Made by a program: the position numbers and the translations under genes | DNA from: Calliopsis andreniformis | Lineage: Eukaryota; Arthropoda; Insecta; Hymenoptera; Andrenidae | Direction of reading: 5' to 3' | Assembly: GCF_051401765.1 (NCBI RefSeq) | Contig: NW_027480423.1 | Location: forward strand, 15,934,001-15,998,000 | Length of the DNA stretch: 64,000 nt | Shown here: positions 40,165-52,665 of the stretch, one piece after another | Layout of the letters: each line of letters begins with the position of its first letter | Numbering within the stretch: the first letter of the stretch is position 1 | Notes under the pieces: model-generated | The model's input: only the letters and a program-made list of their open reading frames with translations | Databases searched by the model: none | What the model was told of the DNA's origin: nothing

Positions 40165-41824
40165 TGACCATAACATTCACACCGGTTGCAATTATTCGTT
40201 TTATACGATGGAAAAGCTGTTGTATTAATATTGCATTTTATGCTTCTGGCGTTGACTTCTTAGGACCTAACTACTCGATCTGGTGGAGTAATGCCTCGCA
40301 GTAAAGTCTAGGATGCCCGAAACGCCGAAATGATCATTACCTTCACACTGGTAGCAATTATTCATGCTATACGATGGAAAAAATGTTGCATTCTTCTTGT
40401 ATTTCCTGGTTCTGGCTTCGACTTCTAAGGTCCTAGCTATTCGATCTGGTGGAGCAACGTCCAAGAGTGAAGCCTAGGTTGCCCGGAACGTAGAAATGTC
40501 CAGAACTTTCACACTGGTTGCTACTATTCGTTTTATACGATTGAAAAGCTGTTGCATCTTTGTTGTATTTTATGCTTCGAGCGTTGACTTCTAAGGCCCT
40601 AACTATTCCATCTGGTGGAACAACGCCCTAGGGTGAAGCCTAGGTTGCCCGGAACGTAGAAATGACCATAACTTTCACATCGGTAGCAATTATTCGTTTT
40701 ATACGATGGAAAAACTGTTGTATTGATATTGTAATTTATGCTTCTGGCGTTGCCTTCTGAGGCACTAACTATTAGATCTGGTGGAGCAACGCCCTAGAGT
40801 GATGCCGAGGTTGCCCGGAACGTAGAAATGACCATCACTTTCAAACTGGTTGCAATTATTCCGTTTATATGATGGAAAGACTGTTGTATTTTTATTGCAT
40901 TTTATGCTTCGGGCATTGACTTCTAAGGCACTAACTATGAAATCTGTTGTAGCAACGCCCTAGGGTGTAGCCTAGATTGCCCGGAAAGTAGAAATGAACA
41001 CAACTTTCATACAGGTTGCTATTATTCGTCTTATACGATGGAAAAACTGTTATATTTATATTGTATTTTATGCTTCTGGCGGTGCCTTCGTAGGCCCTAA
41101 GTGTTCGACCTGGTGGAGCAACGCCCTAGAGTGAAGCCTAGGTTGCCCGGAACGTAGAAATGATCATCACTTTCAAATTGGTTGCAATTAATCCTTTTAT
41201 ACGATGGAAAAACTGTTGTATTTATATTGCATTTTATGCTTCTGGCGCTGACTTCTAAGGCCGTAGCTATTCGATGTGGTGGAGCAACGCCCTAGAGTGA
41301 AGCCTAGGTTGCCCGGAACGTAGAAATGCCCATTACTTTCACACTGGTTGCAATTATCAGTTTTATACGGTGGAAAAACTGTTCTATTTATTTCGTATTT
41401 TATGCTTCGGGCGTTGACTTCCAAGGCCCTAACTATTCAATCTGTTGGAGCAACGCCCTAGGGTGAAGCCTAGGTTGCCCGGAAAGTAGAAATGACCATA
41501 ACTTTCGTACTGGTCGCAATTATTCGTTTTATAGGATGGAAAAGCTGTTGTATTTATTTTGTATTTTATGCTTCGGGCATTGACTTCTAAGGCCCTAACT
41601 ATTCGATCTGGTTTAGCAACACCCTAGGGTGTAGCCAAGCTGGCTCGGAACGTAGGACATACCATTACCTTCACACTGGTTGCAATTATTCGTTTTATAC
41701 GATGGAAAAACTGTTGTATTTATATTGTATTTTATGCTTGTGGCGCTAACTTCTAGGGCACTAACTATTCGATCTGGTGGAGCAGCGCCCTAGGGTGAAG
41801 CCTAGGTTGCCCGGAACGTAGAAA
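40165..41824 (+). repeat. 10-mer HOR (type 1), copy 2 (1,660 bp)
   Basis: Exact 10 x 166 tandem copy, nearly base-identical to copy 1, with rare differences such as GCTACTATTCG at 40,520 where copy 1 has GCTATTATTCG. The copies share the private AGTAAAGTC variant (about 38,640 and 40,300) that copy 3 lacks. Copies 1 and 2 are therefore each other's closest relatives. Confidence 0.9.
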
Positions 41825-42988
41825 TGACCATAACATTCACACCGGTTGCAATTATTCGTTTTATACGATGGAAAAGCTGTTGTATTAATATTGCATTTTA
41901 TGCTTCTGGCGTTGACTTCTTAGGACCTAACTACTCGATCTGGTGGAGTAATGCCTCGCAGTTAAGTCTAGGATGCCCGAAACGCCGAAATGATCATTAC
42001 TTTCACACTGGTAGCAATTATTCATGCTATACGATGGAAAAAATTTTGCATTCTTCTTGTATTTCCTGGTTCTGGCTTCGACTTCTAAGGTCCTAGCTAT
42101 TCGATCTGGTGGAGCAACGTCCAAGAGTGAAGCCTAGGTTGCCCGGAACGTAGAAATGTCCAGAACTTTCACACTGGTTGCTATTATTCGTTTTATACGA
42201 TTGAAAAGCTGTTGCATCTTTGTTGTATTTTATGCTTCGAGCGTTGACTTCTAAGGCCCTAACTATTCCATCCGGTGGAACAACTCCCTAGGGTGAAGCC
42301 TAGGTTGCCCGGAACGTAGAAATGACCATAACTTTCACATCGGTAGCAATTATTCGTTTTATACGATGGAAAAACTGTTGTATTGATATTGTAATTTATG
42401 CTTCTGGCGTTGCCTTCTGAGGCACTAACTATTAGATCTGGTGGAGCAACGCCCTAGAGTGATGCCGAGGTTGCCCGGAACGTAGAAATGACCATCACTT
42501 TCAAACTGGTTGCAATTATTCCGTTTATATGATGCAAAGACTGTTGTATTTTTATTGCATTTTATGCTTCGGGCATTGACTTCTAAGGCACTAACTATGA
42601 AATCTGTTGCAGCAACGCCCTAGGGTGTAGCCTAGATTGCCCGGAAAGTAGAAATGACCACAACTTTCATACAGGTTGCTATTATTCGTCTTATACGATG
42701 GAAAAACTGTTATATTTATATTGTATTTTATGCTTCTGGCGGTGCCTTCTTAGGCCCTAAGTGTTCGATCTGGTGGAGCAACGCCCTAGAGTGAAGCCTA
42801 GGTTGCCCGGAACGTAGAAATGATCATCACTTTCAAATTGGTTGCAATTAATCCTTTTATACGATGGAAAAACTGTTGTATTTATATTGCATTTTATGCT
42901 TCTGGCGCTGACTTCTAAGGCCGTAGCTATTCGATGTGGTGGAGCAACGCTCTAGAGTGAAGCCTAGGTTGCCCGGAACGCAGAAATG
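41825..42988 (+). repeat. 10-mer HOR (type 1), copy 3 (partial, 7 monomers)
   Basis: Follows copy 2 at +1,660 bp for seven monomers, then diverges at about 42,989 (ACGCAGAAATGACC instead of ACGTAGAAATGCCC). It keeps the AGTTAAGTC state found in the older unamplified blocks, and has private changes such as GAAAAAATTTTGC near 42,039. Confidence 0.87.
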
Positions 42989-45900
42989 ACCATAACTTTC
43001 ACGCCGGTAGCAATTATTCGCTTTATACGATGGAAAAACTGTTCTATTTATTTTGTATTTTATGCTTCGGGCGTTGACTTCTAAGGCCCTAACTATTCAA
43101 TCTGTTGGAGCAACGCCCTAGGGTGAAGCCTAGGTTTCCCAGAACGTAGAAATGTCCAGAACTTTCACACTGATTGCTATTATTCGTTTTATACGATGGA
43201 AAAACTGTTGCACCTTTGTTGTATTTTATGCTTCGAGCGTTGACTTCTAAGGCCCTAACTATACCATCTGGAGGAGCAACGCCCTAGGGTGAAGCCTAGG
43301 TTGCCCGGAACGTAGAAATGACCATAACTTTCACATCGGTAGCAATTATTCGTTTTATACGATGGAAAAACTGTTGTATTGATATTGTATTTTATGCTTC
43401 TGGCGTTGCCTTCTGAGGCACTAACTATTAGATCTGGTGGAGCAACGCCCTAGAGTGTTGCCGAGGTTGCCCGGAACGTAGAAATGACTATCACTTTCAA
43501 ACTGGTTGCAATTATTCCGGTTATATGATGGAAAGACTGTTGTATTTTTATTGCATTTTATGCTTCGGGCATTGACTTCTAAGGCACCAACTATGAAATC
43601 TGTTGTAGCAACGCCCTAGGGTGTAGCCTAGGTTGCCCGGAAAGTAGAAATGACCACAACTTTCATACAGGTTGCTATTATTCGTCTTATACGATGGAAA
43701 AACTGTTACATTTATATTGTATTTTATGCTTCTGGCGGTGCCTTCTTAGGCCCTAAGTGTTCGACCTGGTGGAGCAACGCCCTAGGGTGAAGCCTAGGTT
43801 GCCCGGAACGTAGAAATGCCCATTACTTTCACACTGGTTGCAATTATTAGTTTTATACGGTGGAAAAACTGTTCTATTTATTTTGTATTTTATTCTTCGG
43901 GCGTTGACTTCCAAGGCCCTAACTATTCAATCTGTTGGAGCAACGCCCTAGGGTGAAGCCTAGGTTTCCCGGAACGTAGAAATGACCATCACTTTCAAAC
44001 TGGTTGCAATTATTGCTGTTATATGATGGAAAAGCTGTTGTATTTTTATTGCATTTTATGCTTATGGCATTGACTTATAAGGCCCTAACTACTCAATCTG
44101 TTGTAGCAACGCCCTAGGGTGAAGCCTGGGTTTCCCGGAACGTAGAAATGACCATAACTTTCACGCCGGTAGCAATTATTCGCTTTATACGATGGAAAAA
44201 CTGTTCTATTTATTTTGTATTTTATGCTTCGGGCGTTGACTTCTAAGGCCCTAACTATTCAATCTGTTGGAGCAACGCCCCAGAGTGAAGCCTAGGTTGC
44301 CCGGAACGTAGAAATGACCATAACTTTCACACTGGTTGCAATTATTCGTTTTATACGACGGAAAAGCTGTGGCATTTATATCGTATTTTATGCTTCTGGC
44401 GTTGACTTCTTAGGCCCTAACTATTCGATCTGGTGGAACAACGCCCTAGGGTGAAGCCTAGGTTGCCGGAACGTAGAAATGTCCATAACTTTCACACTGG
44501 TAGCAATTATTCGTTATATACAATGGAAAAACTGTTCTACTTATTTTGTATTTTATGCTTCGGGCGGTGCCTTCTTATTCCCTAAGTGTTCGATCTGGTG
44601 GAGCAACGCCCTAGAGTGAAGCCTAGGTTGCCCGGAACGTAGAAATGATCATCACTTTCAAATTGGTTGCAATTAATCCTTTTATACGATGGAAAAACTG
44701 TTGTATTTATATTGCATTTTATGCTTCTGGCGCTGACTTCTAAGGCCGTAGCTATTCGATGTGGTGCAGCAACGCCCTAGAGTGAAGCCTAAGTTGCCCG
44801 GAACCTAGAAATGCCCATTACTTTCACACTGGTTGCAATTATTCGTTTAATACTATGGAAAAACTGTTCTATTTATTTTGTATTTTATGCTTCGGGCGTT
44901 GACTTCTAAGGCCCTAACTATTCGATCTGGTGGAGCAACGCCCTAGAGTGAAGCCTAGGTTGCCCGGAACGTAGAAATGGACATAACTTTCACACTGGTA
45001 GCAATTACTCGTTTTATACAATAGAAAAGCTGTTCTATTTATTTTGTATTTTATGCTTCGGGCGTTGACTTCTTTGGCCATACCTATTCGATATGGTGGA
45101 GCAACACCCTACAGTGAAGCCTAGGTTGCTCGGAACGTAGAAATGACCATAACATTCACACCCGTTGCAATTATTCATGCTATACGATGGAAAAACTGTT
45201 GCATTTTTATTGCATTTTATGCTTCTAGCGTTGATTTCTAATGCCGTAGCTATTAGATGTGGTGGAGTAACGCCCTAGAGAGACGCCTAGGTTGCCTGGA
45301 ACGTATAAATGACCATTACTTTCACAATGTTTCCAATTATTCATTTTATACGATGGAAAAACTGTTGTACTTATACTGTATTTTATTCTTATGGCGTTGA
45401 ATTCTAAGTCCCTAGCTATGCGATCTGGTGGAGCAACGCCATAGAGTGAAGCCTAGGTTGCCCGGCACGTAGAAATGACCATAACTTTCACAATGGTAGC
45501 AATTATTCGTTTTATACAATGGAAAAACTGTTCTATTTATTTTGTAGTTTATACTTCGGGCGTTGACTTCTAAGGCCCTAACTATTCGATCTGGTGGTGC
45601 AACGCCCTAGAGTGAGGCCTTGGTAGCCCGGAACGTAGAAATGACCATAATTTTCACACTGGTTACTGTTATTCGTTTTATACAATGGAAAAACTATTCT
45701 ATTTATTTTGTATTTTATGCTTCGGGCATTGACTTCTAAGGCCCTAACTATTCGATCTGGTTTAGCAACAGCCTAGGGTGTAGCCAAGCTGGCTCGGAAC
45801 GTAGGACACACCATTACCTTCACACTGGTTGCAATTATTCCCGTTATACGATGGATAAGCTGTTGCATCTTTATTGCATTTTATGCTTGTGGCGTTGACT

Positions 45901-48900
45901 TCTAAGGCTCTATCTATTCGATCTGGTGGAGCAACGACCCAGAGTGAAGCCTAGGTTGCCCGGAACGTAGAAATGCCCATTACATTCACACTGGTTGCAA
46001 TTATTAGTTTTATACGGTGGGAAAACTGTTCTATTTATTTTGTATTTTATGCTTCGGGCGTTGACTTCTTAGGCCCTAAGTGTTCGATCTGGTGGAGCAA
46101 CGCCCTAGAGTGAAGCCTAGGTTGCCCGGAACGTAGAAATGATCATCACTTTCAAATTGGTTGCAATTAATCCTTTTATACGATGGAAAAACTGTTGTAT
46201 TTATATTGCATTTTATGCTTCTGGCGCTGACTTCTAAGGCCGTAGCTATTCGATGTGGTGGAGCAACGCCCTAGAGTGAAGCCTAGGTTGCCCGGAACGT
46301 AGAAGTGATCATCACTTTCACATTGGTTGCAATTAATCCTTTTATACGATGGCAAAACTGTTGTATTTATATTGCATTTTATGCTTCTGGCGCTGACTTC
46401 TAAGGCCGTAGCTATTCGATGTGGTGGAGCAACGCCCTAGAGTGAAGCCTAGGTTGCCCGGAACGTAGAAATGCCCATTACTTTCACACTGGTTGCAATT
46501 ATCAGTTTTATACGGTGGAAAAACTGTTCTATTTATTTTGTATTTTATGCTTCGGGCGTTGACTTCCAAGACCCTAACTATTCAATCTGTTGTAGCAACG
46601 CCCTAGGGTGAAGCCTAGGTTTCCCGGAACGTAGAAATGACCATCACTTTCAAACTGGTTGCAATTAATCCTTTTATACGATGGAAAAACTGTTGTATTT
46701 ATATTGCATTTTATGCTTCTGGCCCTGACTTCTAAGGCCGTAGCTATTCGATGTGGTGGAGCAACGCCCTAGAGTGAAGCCTAGGTTGCCCGGAACCTAG
46801 AAATGCCCATTACTTTCACACTGATTGCTATTATTCGTTTTATACGATGGAAAAACTGTTGCATCTTTGTTGTATTTTATGCTTCGAGCGTTGACTTCTA
46901 AGGCCCTAACTATTCCATCTGGTGGAACAACGCCCTAGAGTGAAGCCTAGGTTGCCCGGAACGTAGAAATTACCATAACTTTCACATCGGTAGCAATTAT
47001 TCGTTTTATACGATTGAAAAACTGTTGTATTGATATTGTATTTTATGCTTCTGGCGTTGCCTTCTTAGGCCCTAACTATTCGATCTGGTGGTGCAACGCC
47101 CTAGAGTGAGGCCTTGGTTGCCCGGAACGTAGAAATGACCATAATTTTCACACTGGTTACTATTATTCGTTTTATACAATGGAAAAACTGTTCTATTTAT
47201 TTTGTATTTTATGCTTCGGGCATTGACTTCTAAGGCCCTAACTATTCGATCTGGTTTAGCAACACCCTAGGGTGTAGCCAATCTGGCTCGGAACGTAGGA
47301 CACACCATTACCTTCACACTGGTTGCAATTATTCCTGTTATACGATGGATAAGCTGTTGCATCTTTATTGTATTTTATGCTTGTGGCGTTGACTTCTAAG
47401 GCTCTATCTATTCGATCTGGTGGAGCAACGCCCCAGAGTGAAGCCTAGGTTGCCCGGAACGTAGAAATGACGATAACTTTCACACTGGTTGCAATTATTC
47501 GTTTTATACGACGGAAAAGCTGTGGTATCTATATCGTATTTTATGCTTCTGGCGTTGACTTCTTAGGCCCTAACTATTCGATCTGGTGGAACAACGCCCT
47601 AGGGTGAAGCCTAGGTTGCCGGAACGTAGAAATGTCCATAACTTTCACACTGGTAGCAATTATTCGTTATATACAATGGAAAAACTGTTGTATTAATATT
47701 GCATTTTATGCTTCTGGCGTTGACTTCTTAGGTCCTAACTACTCGATCTGGTGGAGTAATGCCATAGAGTTAAGTCTAGGATGCCCGAAACGTCGAAATT
47801 ATCTTTACTTTCGCACTGGTTGCAATTAGTCATGCTATACAATGGAACAACTGTTGTATTTATACTGTATTTTATGCTTCTGGCGTTGACTTCTAAGGCC
47901 GTAGCTATTCGATGTGGTGGAGCAACGCCCTAGAGTGAAGCCTAGGTTGCCCGGAACGTAGAAATGCCCATTACATTCACACTGGTTGCAATTATTAGTT
48001 TTATACGGTGGAAAAACTGTTCTATTTATTTTGTATTTTATGCTTCGGGCGTTGACTTCTAAGGCCCTAACAATTCAATCTGTTGGAGCAGCGCCCTAGG
48101 GTGAAGCCTAGGTTGCCCGGAACGTAGAAATGACCATCACTTTCAAACTGGTTGCAATTATTGCTGTTATATGATGGAAAAGCTGTTGTATTTTTATTGC
48201 ATTTTATGCTTCGATCATTGACTTATAAGGCCCTAACTATTCAATCTGTTGTAGCAACGCCCTAGGGTGAAGCCTGGGTTTCCCGGAAAGTAGAAATGAC
48301 CATAACTTTCACGCCGGCAGCAATTATTCGTTTTATACGATGGAAAAACTGTTCTATTTATTTTGTATTTTATGCTTCGGGCGTTGACTTCTAGGGCCCT
48401 AACTATTCAATCTGTTCGATCAACGCCCTTGGGTGAAGCCTAGGTTGCCCGGAAAGTAGAAATAACCGCAACTTTCATACTTGTTGCAATTATTCGTTTT
48501 ATACGATGGAGAATCTGTTCTATTTATTTTGTATTTTATGCTTAGGGCGTTGACTTCTAAGGCCCTAACTATACGGTCTGGTTGAGCAACGCCCTAGAGT
48601 GAAGCCTAGGTTGCCCGGAACGTAGAAATGACCAGAAGTTTCACACTGGTTGCTATTATTCGTTTTATACGATGGAAAATCTGTTATATTTATATTGTAT
48701 TTTATGCGTCTGGCGTTGACTTCTATGGCCCTACCTATTCGATTTGGTGGAGCAACACACTACAGTGAAGCCTAGGTTGTCAGAAACGTATAAATGAATA
48801 TAACTATCACACTGGTTGCAATTATTAGTTTTATACGGTGGAAAAACTGTTCTATTTATTTTGTATTTTATGCTTCGGGCGTTGACTTCTAAGGCCCTAA

Positions 48901-49557
48901 CTATTCAATCTGTTGGAGCAACGCCCTAGGGTGAAGCCTAGGTTGCCCGGAACGTAGAAATGACCATCACTTTCAAACTGGTTGCAATTATTGCTGTTTT
49001 ATGATGGAAAACCTGTTGTATTTTTATTGCATTTTATGCTTCGGGCATTGACTTCTAAGGCCCTAACTATTCGATCTGGTTTAGCAACACCCTAGGGTGT
49101 AGCCAAGCTGGCTCGGAACGTAGGACACACCATTACCTTCACACTGGTTGCAATTATTCCTGTTAGACGATGGATAAGCTGTTGCATCTTTATTGTATTT
49201 TATGCTTGTGGCGTTGACTTCCAAGGCTCTATCTATTCGATCTGGTGGAGCAACGCCCCAGAGTGAAGCCTAGGTTGCCCGGAACGTAGAAATGACCATA
49301 ACTTTCACACTGGTTGCAATTATTCGTTTTATACGACGGAAAAGCTGTGGTATTTATATCGTATTTTATGCTTCTGGCGTTGACATCTTAGGCCCTAACT
49401 ATTCGATCTGGTGGAACAACGCCCTAGGGTGAAGCCTAGGTTGCCGGAACGTAGAAATGTCCATAACTTTCACACTGGTAGCAATTATTCGTTATATACA
49501 ATGGAAAAACTGTTCTACTTATTTTGTATTTTATGCTTCGGGCGTTGACTTCCATGG
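42989..49557 (+). repeat. Scrambled satellite mosaic with no dominant HOR
   Basis: About 40 monomers, all in register and orientation, drawn from types seen elsewhere but in changing order. Short-range repeats include neighbouring near-identical monomers at 46,136-46,301 and 46,302-46,467. A cassette marked by GAGGCCTTGGT, GGACACACC and CCCCAGAGTG has its anchors at 45,638 and 47,132 (1,494 bp, 9 units). The 1-bp-shorter TTGCCGGAACG monomer appears at about 44,463, 47,617 and 49,441. No gene or mobile element was seen. Confidence 0.75.
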
Positions 49558-51216
49558 CCCTACCTATTTGATCTGGTGGAGCAACGCCCTACAGTGAAGC
49601 CTAGTTTGCCCGGAACGTAGAAATGACCATAACTTTCACACCGGTAGCAATTATTCGTTTTATACGATGGAAAGACTGTTGTATTAATATTGCATTTTAT
49701 GCTTCTGGCGTTGACTTCTTAGGTCCTGACTACTCGATCTGGTGGAGTAATGCCATAGAGTCAAGTCTAGGATGCCCGAAACGTCGAAATTATCTTTACT
49801 TTCGCACTGGTTGCAATTAGTCATGCTATACAATGGAAAAACTGTTGTATTTATACTGTATTTTATGCTTCTGGCGTTGACTTCTAAGGCCGTAGCTATT
49901 CGATGTGGTGGAGCAGCGCCCTAGAGTGAAGCCTAGGTTGCCCGGCACGTAGAAATGACCATAACTTTCACAATGGTAGCAATTATTCGTTTTATACAAT
50001 GGAAAAACTGTTCTATTTATTTTCTAGTTTATACTTCGGGCGTTGACTTCTAAGGCCCTAACTATTCGATCTGGTGGTGCAACGCCCTAGTGTGAGGCCT
50101 TGGTTGCCCGGAACGTAGAAATGACCATAATTTTCACACTGGTTACTATTATTCGTTTTTTGCAATGGAAAAACTGTTCTATTTATTTTGTATTTTATGC
50201 TTCGGGCATTGACTTCTAAGGTCCTAACTATTCGATCTGGTTTAGCAACACCCTAGGGTGTAGCCAAGCTGGCTCGGAACGTAGGACATACCATTACCTT
50301 CACACTGGTTGCAATTATTCCTGTTATACGATGGATAAGCTGTTGCATCTTTATTGTATTTTATGCTTGTGGCGTTGACTTCTAAGGCTCTATCTATTCG
50401 ATCTGGTGGAGCAACGCCCCAGAGTGAAGCCTAGGTTGCCCGGAACGTAGAAATGACCATAACTTTCACACTGGTTGCAATTATTCGTTTTATACGATGG
50501 AAAAACTGTTGTATTTATATTGCATTTTATGCTTCGGGCGAAGACTTCTATGGCGCTACCTATTCGATCTGGTGGAGCAACACCCTACAGTGAAGCCTAG
50601 GTTGCCCGGAACGTAGATATGACCATAACCTTCACACAGGTTGCAATTATTCGTTTTCTACGATGCAAAAGCTGTTGTATTTAAATTGTATTTTATGCTT
50701 CCGGTGTTGACTTCTTAGACCCTAACTCTTCGATCTGGTGGAGCAACGCCTCAGAGTTAAGTCTAGGATGCCCGAAACGTCGAAATGATCGTTACATCGC
50801 ACTGGTTGCAATTAGTCATGCTATACAATGGAAAAATTGTTGTATTTATACTGTATTTTATGCTTCTGGCGTTGACTCCTAAGGCCGCAGCTATTCGATT
50901 TGGTGGAGCTACGCCCTAGAGTGAAGGCTAGGTTTCCCGGAAAGTAGAAGTGCCTATTACTTTCACACTGGTTGCAATTATTAGTTTTATACGATGGAAA
51001 AACTGTTCTATTTATTTTGTATTTTATGCTTCGGGCGTTGACTTCTAAGGCCCTAACTATTCAATCTGTTGGAGCAACGCCCTAGCGAGAAGCCTAGGTT
51101 GCCCGGAAAGTAGAAATGACCATAACTTTCGTACTGGTCGCAATTATTCGTTTTATAGGATGGAAAAGCTGTTGTATTTATATTGTATTTTATGCTTCTG
51201 GCGTTAACTTCTTAGG
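49558..51216 (+). repeat. 10-mer HOR (type 2), copy 1 (1,659 bp)
   Basis: Ten monomers repeated at 1,659 bp, one base short of 10 x 166 because of a deletion at about 50,795 (GTTACATCGCAC for GTTACTTTCGCAC). Markers are CCTATTTGATCTGG, CCTAGTTTGCCC, TTTATACTTCGGGCG and GGCGAAGACTTC. Its composition differs from the type 1 10-mer, so the shared monomer number is coincidental. The right junction is a hybrid near 51,200-51,220, where CGTTAACTTCTTAGG meets CCCTACCTATTTG. Confidence 0.88.
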
Positions 51217-52665
51217 CCCTACCTATTTGATCTGGTGGAGCAACGCCCTACAGTGAAGCCTAGTTTGCCCGGAACGTAGAAATGACCATAACTTTCACAC
51301 CGGTAGCAATTATTCGTTTTATACGATGGAAAGACTGTTGTATTAATATTGCATTTTATGCTTCTGGCGTTGACTTCTTAGGTCCTGACTACTCGATCTG
51401 GTGGAGTAATGCCATAGAGTCAAGTCTAGGATGCCCGAAACGTCGAAATTATCTTTACTTTCGCACTGGTTGCAATTAGTCATGCTATACAATGGAAAAA
51501 CTGTTGTATTTATACTGTATTTTATGCTTCTGGCGTTGACTTCTAAGGCCGTAGCTATTCGATGTGGTGGAGCAGCGCCCTAGAGTGAAGCCTAGGTTGC
51601 CCGGCACGTAGAAATGACCATAACTTTCACAATGGTAGCAATTATTCGTTTTATACAATGGAAAAACTGTTCTATTTATTTTCTAGTTTATACTTCGGGC
51701 GTTGACTTCTAAGGCCCTAACTATTCGATCTGGTGGTGCAACGCCCTAGAGTGAGGCCTTGGTTGCCCGGAACGTAGAAATGACCATAATTTTCACACTG
51801 GTTACTATTATTCGTTTTTTGCAATGGAAAAACTGTTCTATTTATTTTGTATTTTATGCTTCGGGCATTGACTTCTAAGGTCCTAACTATTCGATCTGGT
51901 TTAGCAACACCCTAGGGTGTAGCCAAGCTGGATCGGAACGTAGGACATACCATTACCTTCACACTGGTTGCAATTATTCCTGTTATACGATGGATAAGCT
52001 GTTGCATCTTTATTGTATTTTATGCTTGTGGCGTTGACTTCTAAGGCTCTATCTATTCGATCTGGTGGAGCAACGCCCCAGAGTGAAGCCTAGGTTGCCC
52101 GGAACGTAGAAATGACCATAACTTTCACACTGGTTGCAATTATTCGTTTTATACGATGGAAAAACTGCTGTATTTATATTGCATTTTATGCTTCGGGCGA
52201 AGACTTCTATGGCGCTACCTATTCGATCTGGTGGAGCAACACCCTACAGTGAAGCCTAGGTTGCCCGGAACGTAGATATGACCATAACCTTCACACAGGT
52301 TGCAATTATTCGTTTTCTACGATGCAAAAGCTGTTGTATTTAAATTGTATTTTATGCTTCCGGTGTTGACTTCTTAGACCCTAACTCTTCGATCTGGTGG
52401 AGCAACGCCTCAGAGTTAAGTCTAGGATGCCCGAAACGTCGAAATGATCGTTACATCGCACTGGTTGCAATTAGTCATGCTATACAATGGAAAAATTGTT
52501 GTATTTATACTGTATTTTATGCTTCTGGCGTTGACTCATAAGGCCGCAGCTATTCGATTTGGTGGAGCTACGCCCTAGAGTGAAGGCTAGGTTTCCCGGA
52601 ACGTAGAAGTGCCCATTACTTTCACACTGGTTGCAATTATTAGTTTTATACGATGGAAAAACTGT
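51217..52665 (+). repeat. 10-mer HOR (type 2), copy 2 (partial, about 8.7 monomers)
   Basis: Follows copy 1 at +1,659 bp and carries the same 1-bp deletion at about 52,454. Few differences were seen, such as CTGGATCGG for CTGGCTCGG at about 51,930 and CTCATAAGG for CTCCTAAGG near 52,537. The match ends near 52,665, where the sequence changes from the GTTCTATTTATTTTG state to GTTGTATTGATATTG within one monomer. Confidence 0.86.
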
